NCBI RefSeq assembly: GCF_000374085.1
Contig: NZ_KB893544.1
Coordinates: forward strand, 1 to 64,000
Source: Spirosoma spitsbergense DSM 19989
Lineage (GTDB): Bacteria > Bacteroidota > Bacteroidia > Cytophagales > Spirosomataceae
Reading direction: 5' to 3'
Length of the DNA stretch: 64,000 bases
A model generated the notes under the pieces. It was not told the DNA's origin, ran no database searches, and worked only from the letters and a program-made list of their open reading frames with translations. Below are positions 24,331 to 31,660 of the stretch, in pieces. Made by a program: the position numbers and the translations under genes. Numbering within the stretch: the stretch's first letter is position 1; each line of letters opens with the position of its first letter.

Positions 24331-25779
24331 ATGCAGAAGTTAAGCTTATCTCAATCGCTCCAGCAGAAGTTATCTCCGCAACAAATCCAGTTTATCAAAC
24401 TGTTGCAGATTCCCACGGTTGAGTTGGACACCCGGATTGAAGAAGAACTTGAAATCAATCCGGCGTTGGAAGAGGGCATGGATGAGGAGTATGATCAGAA
24501 GGAGGAAGACGACTCTTTCGATGAGGCAGATGAGTACAAGGAGCGTGACGATGAGCTGGATATAGATCGGTATATTCAGGACGAAGACTACGGTGGATAC
24601 AAAATGCAGGGTGATGGTAATTATGCCGAAGAAGAACGGGACATGCCATTGGCAACCAGTTCGAGTCTGATGGATTCCCTGCTCCAGCAGTTTGGTTACC
24701 TGACATTAACCGATCAGCAGCGTATTGTTGGTTTACAGCTTATTGGGAGCATTGAAGCAGATGGCTACATCCGGCGGTCACTGCAAGCTATCGTAAATGA
24801 CCTTGCCTTTGGTCAGAATGTGTTCACCGACACCGAAGAGGTGCAAGACATGCTGCACAAAATTCAGTCGTTCGATCCACCGGGTATTGGTGCCCGTACG
24901 CTTCAGGAATGCCTGATTCTGCAACTGAAGCGCAAAGATACTTCCGACCCGTATAATACGCTGGCTATTCGGATCATTGATGATTTCTTCGACGAATTTT
25001 CCAAGAAGCATTACGACAAAATTCAGCGTCGGCTCGGTATCAGTGACAATTCGCTGAAAAAAGTGATTGATGTCATCATTAAACTCAATCCAAAACCCGG
25101 CTCCGTAGATGGTGAATCCAGTACGGCCCAATACCTGGTTCCCGACTTTATTCTGACCAGCAGCAATGGCAAACTGGAACTGACGCTGAACTCGAAGAAT
25201 GCGCCCGAACTGCGCATCAGCCGCTCCTTTGCCGATATGCTCGATACCTACGACAAAAGCAAAAAGCAGAATAAAAATCTGAAAGAGACGGTCACGTTCG
25301 TTAAGCAGAAACTGGATGCCGCCAAGTGGTTTATTGACGCCATCAAGCAACGCCAGCAAACACTGCTCAGGACCATGAATGCCATTGTGCGCTTTCAGTA
25401 CGATTTCTTCCTGACGGGCGACGAATCCAGGCTCAGGCCCATGATTCTTAAAGATATTGCAACCATGATCGATATGGACGTTTCGACCGTATCGAGGGTG
25501 GCCAACAGTAAAGCCGTACAAACCGAATTTGGCATTTACCCGCTCAAATATTTCTTCTCCGAAGGTATTTCGACCGACACGGGCGAAGATGTGAGCAGTC
25601 GTGAAGTAAAGAATATCCTGAGAGACCTGATTGACACCGAGCCTAAACTGCACCCTTTATCGGACGACAAACTCGAGAAGATTCTGAACGATAAAGGCTA
25701 CAACATTGCCCGCCGGACTGTTGCCAAATACCGTGAGCAACTCAATATCCCGGTGGCCCGGCTGAGGAAACAGCTTTAA
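24331..25779 (+). CDS. rpoN: RNA polymerase sigma-54 factor
   Basis: Alternative sigma factor that needs enhancer-binding ATPases. The 482 residues show the Gln-rich region I (LSQSLQQKLSPQQIQFIKLL), an acidic region II (about 47-100), the core-binding domain, the DNA-contacting HTH (IDMDVSTVSRVANSKAVQT) and the RpoN box ARRTVAKYREQLNIP near residue 465. No enhancer-binding protein gene is in the window. Confidence 0.96.
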   Translation: MQKLSLSQSLQQKLSPQQIQFIKLLQIPTVELDTRIEEELEINPALEEGMDEEYDQKEEDDSFDEADEYKERDDELDIDRYIQDEDYGGYKMQGDGNYAEEERDMPLATSSSLMDSLLQQFGYLTLTDQQRIVGLQLIGSIEADGYIRRSLQAIVNDLAFGQNVFTDTEEVQDMLHKIQSFDPPGIGARTLQECLILQLKRKDTSDPYNTLAIRIIDDFFDEFSKKHYDKIQRRLGISDNSLKKVIDVIIKLNPKPGSVDGESSTAQYLVPDFILTSSNGKLELTLNSKNAPELRISRSFADMLDTYDKSKKQNKNLKETVTFVKQKLDAAKWFIDAIKQRQQTLLRTMNAIVRFQYDFFLTGDESRLRPMILKDIATMIDMDVSTVSRVANSKAVQTEFGIYPLKYFFSEGISTDTGEDVSSREVKNILRDLIDTEPKLHPLSDDKLEKILNDKGYNIARRTVAKYREQLNIPVARLRKQL

Positions 25780-25864
25780 TCAGTTATCAACAAACGGTTA
25801 TCAGTTATCAATATTACCGTCTTATTTTTGCCGCTGAGTTTTGATAACCGATAACTGATAGCTG
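25779..25864. repeat. Inverted array of a GTTATCA word after rpoN
   Basis: The left side (25779-25811) has three near copies of GTTATCA and the right side (25839-25863) three near copies of its complement TGATAAC, so several alternative stems can form. Right after the rpoN stop and before the next gene. Confidence 0.6.
25823..25830 (+). promoter_or_regulatory. -7 element before the membrane protein gene
   Basis: TATTTTTG, perfect TAnnTTTG, in the loop of the preceding inverted array and 38 bases before the TTG start at 25869. Confidence 0.4.
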
Positions 25865-25868
25865 TTCA

Positions 25869-26507
25869 TTGACTACTTCTTTTGCCCGCTTACTTTCGGT
25901 CGTTCTCCATCCGTTACTAATGCCGACTTTGCTGTTTGGCCTGCTCCTGTTTCAGGTTCCTGCGGTATTGGGGATGGATGCTTTTGCCGGCTCAGTACGT
26001 TTAAGCCTGCTGGTACTGGTTTTTGTTGGCACGTTTGCCGTACCGTCCCTCCTGATTTATTACCTTTTTCGTAGCGGCTACGTTCAGAGTTTATACCTGA
26101 ATACACTGGCTGACCGCCGTTTGCCTTTTTTTCTGACGGCACTGGTCTATCTCTTTCTGGCCTATCTCTTCGCGTTCCGAATGGAGGGGATTTCCAGACT
26201 TGCCCCCGAAATCGGGATACTGATTGGTGGTATCGCCGTTTCTATTCTTCTGGTTGGTATTATCAGCCTATCCTGGCAGATCAGTGCGCACAGTGTCGGT
26301 ATTAGCGGAGTTGTCGGCATTATTGGCAGTATAATGCTCCGATTTAGTATAACCGATTTATTCTTCCCGTTTCTTTTGCTGATCTTGTTAACCGGTTTGG
26401 TTGTCAGTGCCCGGCTAAAACTCAACGCGCACACGCCAGCCCAGGTTAACGCTGGTCTGGTGCTGGGCCTGACCGTTAGTTTTATGACGGTTTACTGGTT
26501 ATTGTAA
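25869..26507 (+). CDS. Multi-pass membrane protein, PAP2-like
   Basis: A 212-residue protein with six likely membrane helices. Polar residues that recur at helix ends (HPLLMP, LADRRLPF, WQISAHSVGISG, LNAHTPAQVNAG) resemble the phosphate-site arrangement of PAP2-type lipid phosphatases, including an Arg and two His positions, but the fit is partial. The start is TTG at 25869, chosen because family members keep the HPLLMPT segment near residue 14; an ATG at 25920 would cut it. Function is not established. Confidence 0.7.
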   Translation: MTTSFARLLSVVLHPLLMPTLLFGLLLFQVPAVLGMDAFAGSVRLSLLVLVFVGTFAVPSLLIYYLFRSGYVQSLYLNTLADRRLPFFLTALVYLFLAYLFAFRMEGISRLAPEIGILIGGIAVSILLVGIISLSWQISAHSVGISGVVGIIGSIMLRFSITDLFFPFLLLILLTGLVVSARLKLNAHTPAQVNAGLVLGLTVSFMTVYWLL

Positions 26508-26580
26508 ACGAGTAAACCGGAGGTTCCTGTCGTTGACATGAAGTGGCTATAACCTATTAGGAGTGCGTGACAGGCTACTA

Positions 26581-26588
26581 TAATTTTG
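26581..26588 (+). promoter_or_regulatory. -7 element of the enoyl-CoA hydratase gene
   Basis: TAATTTTG, perfect TAnnTTTG, 49 bases before the start codon at 26638. Confidence 0.5.
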
Positions 26589-26637
26589 CCAACTCCGTCA
26601 AAAGCCGTATGCTTGCCTACTGTTTTCCGAAAACAAT

Positions 26638-27435
26638 ATGTTTGATAATCTTCTCTACGAACGGCAGGGCGCAGTTTGTCACATTACTCTCAATCGCCCT
26701 CAGGTGTACAACGCCCTCAGTGCCGGGCTGATAAATGATATTACGGCGGCTATAGAGGCTGCGGGGGCTGATGAGCAGGTACGCGTTGTTGTACTGACCG
26801 GTGCGGGCGACAAGGCATTCTCATCGGGTGCTGATCTAAAAGAAGGATTTGCGCAGGCTGCATCCACGGGTGGTCAGTTGGCGCTGGGTGATTCACTCCG
26901 GCAGACCTATCACCCCATGATTCAGGCCATCCGTAACCTGCCAAAGCCCGTAATTGGACGGGTCAACGGCGTTGCTGCCGGAGCGGGTTTTTCATTGGCA
27001 TTGGCGTGTGATGTAATCATTTGCGCTGATGAAGCGTATTTTAGCCAGATATTCGTAAATATCGGCCTGATGCCTGATGCCGGTTCTACCTTTTTCTTAC
27101 CCCGGCTCATTGGCGCCCAACGGGCATTTGACCTGTGCAGCACCGGCAGGCGGGTGTATGGCCCGGAAGCCGCCCAAATGGGATTGGTTAGCCAGTCTGT
27201 TCCAGCGGCAGACCTGGACACGGCGGTGGCTGATGTGGTAGCCTACTACGCTACGGCTCCTACCCGCGCTATCGGTGCCATGAAACGGGTTTTGAATCAA
27301 TCCCTGTACACCGATCTTGCCAATCAACTGGAACAGGAAGCGGCTAATCAGGATACTTTGGGTGGCTCGGTCGATGCTATCGAAGGCATTGGCTCCTTCC
27401 TGATGAAGCGAAAAGCAAATTTTTCAGGAAAATAG
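26638..27435 (+). CDS. Enoyl-CoA hydratase/isomerase family protein
   Basis: A 265-residue crotonase-fold enzyme acting on CoA thioesters. It has the first oxyanion-hole segment AFSSGADLKEGFAQ, the second IGRVNGVAAGAGFSLALACDVI, and the substrate-pocket segment VNIGLMPDAGSTFFLPRLIG. The Gly-Leu-Met-Pro-Asp-Ala-Gly-Ser pattern is typical of PaaG/PaaB-like members (phenylacetate or fatty-acid beta-oxidation). No pathway partner adjoins it, so the substrate is open. Confidence 0.9.
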   Translation: MFDNLLYERQGAVCHITLNRPQVYNALSAGLINDITAAIEAAGADEQVRVVVLTGAGDKAFSSGADLKEGFAQAASTGGQLALGDSLRQTYHPMIQAIRNLPKPVIGRVNGVAAGAGFSLALACDVIICADEAYFSQIFVNIGLMPDAGSTFFLPRLIGAQRAFDLCSTGRRVYGPEAAQMGLVSQSVPAADLDTAVADVVAYYATAPTRAIGAMKRVLNQSLYTDLANQLEQEAANQDTLGGSVDAIEGIGSFLMKRKANFSGK

Positions 27436-27436
27436 A

Positions 27437-27467
27437 TTGACAGACACGCTTTTTCTCCCTACTTTTG
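27437..27467 (+). promoter_or_regulatory. Promoter of tRNA-Arg
   Basis: TTG (27437-27439), 20 bases, TACTTTTG (27460-27467): a perfect -7 element with standard spacing, 21 bases before the tRNA. Confidence 0.8.
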
Positions 27468-27488
27468 CACTCCCAATTCACGGGAAAT

Positions 27489-27562
27489 GCATTCGTAGCT
27501 CAATTGGATAGAGCACCTGACTACGGATCAGGAGGTTTGGGGTTCGAATCCCTACGAGTGCA
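27489..27562 (+). tRNA. tRNA-Arg (anticodon ACG)
   Basis: 74 bases folding into a standard cloverleaf: acceptor GCATTCG/CGAGTGC (one G-U pair), anticodon stem CCTGA/TCAGG with loop CTACGGA giving anticodon ACG, and T arm GGGGTTCGAATCCC. The CCA end is not encoded. ACG is edited to ICG to read CGU, CGC and CGA. Two mutated relatives lie downstream (27600-27705 and 28461-28550). Confidence 0.96.
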
Positions 27563-27564
27563 CT

Positions 27565-27592
27565 AAGCCGCTTCAGAAGAAGCGGCTTTTTT
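27565..27592 (+). terminator. Terminator after tRNA-Arg
   Basis: AAGCCGCTTC (27565-27574), loop AGAA, GAAGCGGCTT (27579-27588), then TTTT. It starts 3 bases after the tRNA. Confidence 0.92.
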
Positions 27593-27599
27593 ATTGTCT

Positions 27600-27705
27600 G
27601 CTACGTCGCTCACTTGGATATAGCCCCTGAGTGGAGCGCCACCCCGGTAGGGATCAGGAGGTTTAGGCCGGGGGCGCGTCCGACTTCGAATCCCTACAAG
27701 TACAC
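27600..27705 (+). pseudogene. Mutated tRNA-Arg-like copy 1 with two GC-rich insertions
   Basis: Aligned with the intact tRNA-Arg, the D-arm half matches at 23 of 27 positions, the anticodon-to-variable part at 16 of 18, and the T-loop-to-3' end at 18 of 20. Two insertions break it: about 16 bases (contains GTGGAGCGCCAC, itself a hairpin) beside the anticodon loop, and about 20 GC-rich bases replacing the T-stem GGGG. It cannot fold as a tRNA. A terminator follows (27717-27750). Confidence 0.85.
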
Positions 27706-27716
27706 TTGAATAGTAT

Positions 27717-27750
27717 CCGGTTGGCTTTATTATCAGCTAACCGGCTTTTT
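27717..27750 (+). terminator. Terminator after tRNA-like copy 1
   Basis: CCGGTTgGCT (27717-27726) pairs with AGCtAACCGG (27735-27744), followed by CTTTTT. A tRNA-like copy with its own terminator suggests that whole gene ends were duplicated. Confidence 0.8.
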
Positions 27751-27782
27751 GTTTTCTATGTTTTCGGATAAAGCAAATTTCG

Positions 27783-27790
27783 TAAATTTG
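27783..27790 (+). promoter_or_regulatory. -7 element of the PIN toxin-antitoxin operon
   Basis: TAAATTTG, perfect TAnnTTTG, 20 bases before the antitoxin start at 27811; TTTTCGG at 27761 is a weak -33 candidate. Confidence 0.55.
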
Positions 27791-27810
27791 AAAACACATC
27801 TTTCTTGGAA

Positions 27811-28035
27811 ATGACCGCTACGAAACTCAATCCCGTCCAACTTCATCTATTGCAGTTGTTTGCCCACGATCTGGAACCCAGCGAACTGGCTGACATCAAA
27901 ACCTTGCTGGCCAATTATTTTGTCAGTAAGGCTGATGAAGAAATGGAACGGTTGCAACAGCAAAGCCCTTCTACTCAGGCCGATCTGGATCTGTTGCTGG
28001 ATACCCACTTGCGTACACCCTACAAACCACAATGA
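27811..28035 (+). CDS. Antitoxin of PIN-domain pair
   Basis: A 74-residue acidic helical protein (PSELADIKTLLANYFVSKAD then EEMERL) of the type found directly before COG1569-group PIN toxins in Cytophagales. Its stop overlaps the toxin start in an ATGA arrangement (28032-28035), so translation is coupled. The ATG at 27811 is used; a TTG two codons earlier is possible. Confidence 0.82.
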   Translation: MTATKLNPVQLHLLQLFAHDLEPSELADIKTLLANYFVSKADEEMERLQQQSPSTQADLDLLLDTHLRTPYKPQ

Positions 28036-28469
28036 GGGTACTACTCGATACCAATATTATGTTGGTTATCACTCCGTATTTCTCTGCCTATCGGTGGGTG
28101 TACGATTCCCTGCGAGATGGTAAATTTGAGTTGGTAGTATCAACTGAAATTTTAGATGAATACGCCGAACTGCTCGAACGTCAGTACTCAGTCGCTTTCG
28201 CTGATCGCACGTTACTGGCTCTCGACAATTTTCCGACTCTTATCCGAGTAGAGCCAGCGTTTCGGTTGCTGCTTATTCCAGATGACCCCGATGACAATAA
28301 ATTCACTGATGCGGCTGTGGTAGGCAACGCAGATTACATTGTTACGAATGACGGGCATTTCCGGCATTTACCTGATATACCGTTTCCAAAAATCGGTTTA
28401 CTGACGTTTGATACGTTTTGCCAACTGTTAAAAGAGCATATAGCCAAGCAAGATTATTTCCCTACGTAG
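28032..28469 (+). CDS. PIN-domain toxin (COG1569 group)
   Basis: A 145-residue predicted ribonuclease. PIN acidic residues are visible: Asp6 (VLLDTNIML), Glu39 and Glu43 (STEILDEYAELL), Asp93 (NKFTDAAVVGNADYI) and Asp107 (VTNDGHF). It forms a two-gene operon with the preceding antitoxin. Its last codons and TAG stop (28467-28469) lie inside the second tRNA-like copy, so the present C-terminus may have been set by the recombination that brought the copy in. Confidence 0.9.
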   Translation: MRVLLDTNIMLVITPYFSAYRWVYDSLRDGKFELVVSTEILDEYAELLERQYSVAFADRTLLALDNFPTLIRVEPAFRLLLIPDDPDDNKFTDAAVVGNADYIVTNDGHFRHLPDIPFPKIGLLTFDTFCQLLKEHIAKQDYFPT

Positions 28470-28550
28470 TTCAATGGAATAGGTCCCCTGAGTGGAACGC
28501 AGGATGTTTGGGCCAGGGGCGCGCCCGCCTTCGAATCCCTACAAGTGCAC
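28461..28550 (+). pseudogene. Mutated tRNA-Arg-like copy 2
   Basis: 90 bases related to tRNA-Arg and, more closely in its insertions, to copy 1: both have CCCCTGAGTGGA-CG at the anticodon stem and a GGCC-GGGGCGCG-CCG block in the T arm before TTCGAATCCCTACAAGT. Copy 2 has also lost the anticodon itself. It is followed by a terminator. Confidence 0.8.
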
Positions 28551-28553
28551 CAG

Positions 28554-28587
28554 AAGCCCCGCTAAGCCAGCGGGGCTTTCTTTTTTT
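28554..28587 (+). terminator. Terminator after the PIN operon and tRNA-like copy 2
   Basis: AAGCCCCGCT (28554-28563) pairs with AGCGGGGCTT (28569-28578), followed by TCTTTTTTT. Confidence 0.9.
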
Positions 28588-28588
28588 G

Positions 28589-28717
28589 CTACACATCATA
28601 TGCCCCAGTAGGAGCCATTATTCCAAATTCTGATTGATATTCAAACCGTATGTCCTCCTCCCTTACATCGTAACCAATTCCTTTTAAATTTTTACGAATA
28701 GTGTTTGGTGGTTTGTT
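28589..28717 (-). pseudogene. Unrecognised gene end overlapping the MNT gene
   Basis: On the minus strand, a frame running from within the MNT 3' end to a TAG at 28589-28591 reads like real protein: PPNTIRKNLKGIGYDV, then REEDIRFEYQSEFGIMAP and TGAYDV at the C-terminus. It has no start of its own. I do not recognise the family; the first part resembles a small winged-helix segment. It is probably the C-terminal stump of a gene whose front was removed when the HsdM/HEPN/MNT block arrived. Confidence 0.4.
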
Positions 28718-29021
28718 TTTCGCGGCTATAGAGCGTAACGCCTACACGGTCGATGTGCTCGCGTAGAGCAGGTTCGCTGATTTGCCGGTACACAATGAGG
28801 TCGAAGAAAACCGGTAGATCAAGATCGTCCAGTTCATTGTCGAGCCAGAGCCGGTCGGCAAATTGGAGCGTGTCGCCTATCAAAGCCAGGTCAATATCGG
28901 AGCCGGGTTTATGGGTACCTTTGGCGCGGGAGCCAAACAACACTGCCCGCTCCAGACGGGGCGTTTGGGCCAGCACCCGCTGAATTTGAGTAATCTGAGT
29001 ATCGGTCAGTCCGTATGGCAT
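28692..29021 (-). CDS. MNT-type nucleotidyltransferase (MntA-like antitoxin)
   Basis: A 109-residue minimal nucleotidyltransferase with GSRAKG (residues 30-35) and the metal-binding S-D-I-D at 41-44 (Asp42, Asp44). In HEPN/MNT modules the MNT protein neutralises the HEPN RNase, in the studied case by adding AMP units to a tyrosine of the HEPN protein. It follows the HEPN gene by 3 bp in the same operon. The exact mechanism here is inferred from the motif match. Confidence 0.9.
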   Translation of the reverse strand: MPYGLTDTQITQIQRVLAQTPRLERAVLFGSRAKGTHKPGSDIDLALIGDTLQFADRLWLDNELDDLDLPVFFDLIVYRQISEPALREHIDRVGVTLYSREKQTTKHYS

Positions 29022-29024
29022 GGG

Positions 29025-29465
29025 TTAATTGTTTGCTGCTGGTTCATCGGGGTTACGCAGTCGTTCGGTACTGATAGCGTCTACTGTTGAGATGAGCATC
29101 GAAAACGCGAAGAAGTAGCGCTCCCGGATCGCTTCTATGATTTCATCGGCTGTTTCTTCGTCGTAGGTGTGGGATGTAGCATTGCGACTCTTCACCATTT
29201 CCATCCAGATGTTACCGTCGTTAAGCAGCCCGACCTGATTACCCAGCCTGAACGTATCTTTTGAGCCGAGAATACCCGTGTAGCCCTGCTCCTGTAGCAG
29301 ATCTTTCAGTGTGTTCCAGGCCAGTTCGTACACAATCTCGAAGCCTTTGATTAGCCCTTGCTTCTCTAATTTGGAAAGAGTTGGCAACGAAACCGCTTCT
29401 TCCAATTGAGCAAACGCCTTTTTCAAATTGCTGAAGCGTTGTAGCCAGCGAATGTCCTGATTCAT
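29025..29465 (-). CDS. HEPN-domain toxin (HepT/HI0074-like)
   Basis: A 146-residue all-helical protein of the nucleotidyltransferase-substrate-binding group. The RNase motif R-x4-H-x-Y is complete: Arg94, His99 and Tyr101 in RNATSHTYDEETA. The tyrosine is the residue modified by MntA in the characterised Shewanella system. It lies 2 bp after hsdM and 3 bp before the MNT gene, so the three genes form one operon. Confidence 0.92.
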   Translation of the reverse strand: MNQDIRWLQRFSNLKKAFAQLEEAVSLPTLSKLEKQGLIKGFEIVYELAWNTLKDLLQEQGYTGILGSKDTFRLGNQVGLLNDGNIWMEMVKSRNATSHTYDEETADEIIEAIRERYFFAFSMLISTVDAISTERLRNPDEPAANN

Positions 29466-29467
29466 AG

Positions 29468-31012
29468 TTATAGTTCGTACCTGATTGACTGCAAGTTAGT
29501 GCGTATTACCGCTTCTAATTCAGCACTTTTGGCAAACTGTTCGGCGAGTTGCGTGGTCAGCGTCTGCATCTTCTCGGCAAAGGGAATTGTTTCTTCGGCT
29601 TCTTCCTCCGTGCCTACGTAGCGGCCGGGCATCAGTACGTAGCTGTTCGTTCGTACCTCCTCCAGTGTCGCGCTTTTGCAGAAGCCAGCCATGTCGGTGT
29701 ACACGCTATCGGTATTACGCCATTTGTGGTACGTACTCGTAATCAGGTTAAGGTCAGCATCGGTCAGTTCACGGTTACGTCGGTTTATCATCACGCCCAT
29801 CTTCCGGGCATCGATAAACAGGACCTCGTTGCGCCGGTCTCTAAACTTTCCGTGCGACGGCCCGGCATTAGAACGGTTACGTGCCAGAAACCACAGGCAG
29901 GCCGGAATCATGGTGTTGTAGAACAGTTGCGCAGGCAGGGCTACCATACAATCTACCAAGCCCGCTTCAATCATATTACGCCTAATTTCGCCCTCGCCCC
30001 CTGAGTTGGAGTTCATGCTGCCGTTAGCCAGCACAATGCCCGCTGTACCGTTGGGACTGAGTTTATGCACAAAGTGTTGCAGCCAGGCATAGTTGGCGTT
30101 GCCCACAGGCGGTATTCCGTATTTCCAGCGCACGTCGTCGCGGAGTTGTTCGCCTTTCCAGTCGCTAATGTTAAACGGCGGGTTAGCCATTACGTAGTCA
30201 ATCCCATGATTTACCTCAGTGTGCTGGTCATTGGTGAATGTATCGCCAAACTGAATATTGGCGTCGATTCCCCTAATGGCCAGATTCATCTTACATAGCT
30301 TCACTGTTGTGGGGTTGCTTTCCTGTCCGTAAACGGAGAGATCGCTAATGCGTCCCTGATGGCTCTCGACAAATTTCTCACTCTGCACAAACATGCCCCC
30401 GCTGCCGCAACAACCGTCATAGACCCGCCCCCGGTATGGCTCCAGCATATCGACCAACAGCCGAACAATGCTTACGGGTGTGTAGAACTGCCCGCCGTTT
30501 TTGCCTTCGGCATCGGCAAACATGCCCAGAAAGTATTCATATACCTGCCCCAGCAAATCTTTGCTTTGGTGACCGTTGGCGCCAAAACCCACGTTGCCAA
30601 TCAGGTCGAGCAGTTCGCCAAGTCGTTGTTTGTCTAAGTCCGGGTCGGCGTAGTTACGGGGCAGAATCCCTTTGAGGTTGGTGTTAATGCGTTCTATGGC
30701 ATTCATTGCCCCGTCGATCAACTGTCCAATATCCGGTTGCTTCGCCCGATTTTGTAAATACGCCCAACGAGCCGTCTCTGGTTCGTAGAATACATTGTAG
30801 GCCAGGTACTCGTCGGCATCTTCGGGGTCGCCCCCCGCAAATTCTCCTTGCCCAGCCTTCAGTTTTATATGCAGTTCATCGAAAGCGTCGGAGATATATT
30901 TAAGGAAAATGAGGCCCAGCATAATGTGTTTGTACTCGGCCGCATCCATATTATTGCGCAGCTTATCAGCAGCTTGCCAAAGAGTTCGTTCAAGTGATTT
31001 AAAATCAAACAT
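29468..31012 (-). CDS. hsdM: Type I restriction-modification methyltransferase subunit
   Basis: A 514-residue N6-adenine methyltransferase subunit. The N-terminal helical domain ([20 protein letters not shown]), the SAM-binding motif I ([11 protein letters not shown], residues 198-208) and the catalytic NPPF (277-280) are intact, and the C-terminal helical tail is full length. HsdM needs the specificity subunit HsdS to bind DNA and HsdR to cut it; neither is next to it or elsewhere in the window. Downstream are the HEPN and MNT genes instead. Confidence 0.93.
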   Translation of the reverse strand: MFDFKSLERTLWQAADKLRNNMDAAEYKHIMLGLIFLKYISDAFDELHIKLKAGQGEFAGGDPEDADEYLAYNVFYEPETARWAYLQNRAKQPDIGQLIDGAMNAIERINTNLKGILPRNYADPDLDKQRLGELLDLIGNVGFGANGHQSKDLLGQVYEYFLGMFADAEGKNGGQFYTPVSIVRLLVDMLEPYRGRVYDGCCGSGGMFVQSEKFVESHQGRISDLSVYGQESNPTTVKLCKMNLAIRGIDANIQFGDTFTNDQHTEVNHGIDYVMANPPFNISDWKGEQLRDDVRWKYGIPPVGNANYAWLQHFVHKLSPNGTAGIVLANGSMNSNSGGEGEIRRNMIEAGLVDCMVALPAQLFYNTMIPACLWFLARNRSNAGPSHGKFRDRRNEVLFIDARKMGVMINRRNRELTDADLNLITSTYHKWRNTDSVYTDMAGFCKSATLEEVRTNSYVLMPGRYVGTEEEAEETIPFAEKMQTLTTQLAEQFAKSAELEAVIRTNLQSIRYEL

Positions 31013-31049
31013 GAAATGATAGTAATGGAATGTAGTACGTCTTAGTGGT

Positions 31050-31057
31050 CAAATATA
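31050..31057 (-). promoter_or_regulatory. -7 element of the hsdM operon
   Basis: TATATTTG on the minus strand, perfect TAnnTTTG, 37 bases before the hsdM start codon. The -33 position has no clear TTTG. Confidence 0.5.
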
Positions 31058-31216
31058 GCAAAGAATTAAGCTTTTGGCAGGGTGAAGCGCAGCGCGTTTT
31101 ATTACTATTTGTGCATGCAGTTGATTTATAGCCGGGGTTTTGACCGTTTATGTAATTACTATGTTCTTGCCCTTTTATGAGCCAGTTTTGACTGGGGGTT
31201 TAAGCTGATACTATGA

Positions 31217-31390
31217 ACTGATTACCGGTTTACGAAAGTGGCGGGGCATGACTCAGGCGAATCTATTGGTTACCCGGCCCCTGTTATTGGCAACATCGAA
31301 CAGGGTAGGCGTAAGCGGGGCCTGAAAATCCTGAACGATCTGTTCAACGCGCTGGGAGGAGAACTTTATACAGCGTTTCGGGAGAAGTAA
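31217..31390 (+). pseudogene. C-terminal stump of an XRE-type HTH regulator
   Basis: An open frame of 57 codons after an in-frame TGA (31214-31216), with no ATG. It encodes PVIGNIEQGRRKRGLKILND then LFNALGGELYTAFREK and a stop, the standard second half of an XRE helix-turn-helix (recognition-helix end, N-I-E-x-G, then L-x-x-L-x-x-A-L-G). The first helices are missing. Such proteins are often antitoxins or phase regulators; this one cannot bind DNA as it stands. A terminator follows at 31418-31446. Confidence 0.6.
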
Positions 31391-31417
31391 ACCTAACGGC
31401 AAGCACTACAAACAAGG

Positions 31418-31446
31418 AAGCCTGGCTACACAGTCAGGCTTTTTTT
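31418..31446 (+). terminator. Terminator after the XRE stump
   Basis: AAGCCTG (31418-31424) pairs with CAGGCTT (31435-31441), followed by TTTTT. Its survival supports the view that a real gene once ended here. Confidence 0.8.
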
Positions 31447-31507
31447 ACGTCTTGAATTATGGCCTAACATAGATTTGTGTTAGTAAACGTGTTAGTAGAA
31501 ACGAAAA

Positions 31508-31539
31508 AAGCACTTATAGTTTTTATGCTATAAGTGCTT
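31508..31539 (-). terminator. Terminator of tRNA-Val
   Basis: AAGCACTTATAG (31508-31519) pairs with CTATAAGTGCTT (31528-31539); on the minus strand the stem is followed by TTTT. Confidence 0.88.
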
Positions 31540-31548
31540 GATTTTCAG

Positions 31549-31626
31549 TGGTGGGAGTTGAGGGGTTCGAACCCCCGACCCTCTGCTTGTAAGGCAGATG
31601 CTCTGAACCAGCTGAGCTAAACTCCC
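31549..31626 (-). tRNA. tRNA-Val (anticodon TAC)
   Basis: Minus-strand cloverleaf: acceptor GGGAGTT/AACTCCC, anticodon stem TCTGC/GCAGA with loop CTTACAA (anticodon TAC), T arm GGGGGTTCGAACCCC. Unlike tRNA-Arg, the CCA end is encoded (31549-31551). Confidence 0.96.
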
Positions 31627-31660
31627 TTTTCTTGTCCCGGTTGCTATCGCTTTGGGAGTG

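Larger units (their letters stand above)
31013..31548. other. Region between hsdM and tRNA-Val
   Basis: 536 bp holding the hsdM promoter, a broken XRE-regulator end, and two terminators (described separately). Between 31060 and 31210 I see no open frame or repeat. Confidence 0.6.

Noticed and set aside
24778-25653. A 291-codon open frame on the minus strand
   Set aside because: It lies wholly inside rpoN, whose full set of motifs is on the plus strand; the antisense translation shows no domain and follows the codon pattern of rpoN.
27600-28550. Second and third tRNA-Arg genes
   Set aside because: Insertions in the anticodon and T arms prevent a cloverleaf, and copy 2 lacks the anticodon; treated as tRNA-like copies.
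28692-31012. Complete type I restriction system
   Set aside because: Only the M subunit is present; no HsdS or HsdR frame exists in any of the surrounding sequence.
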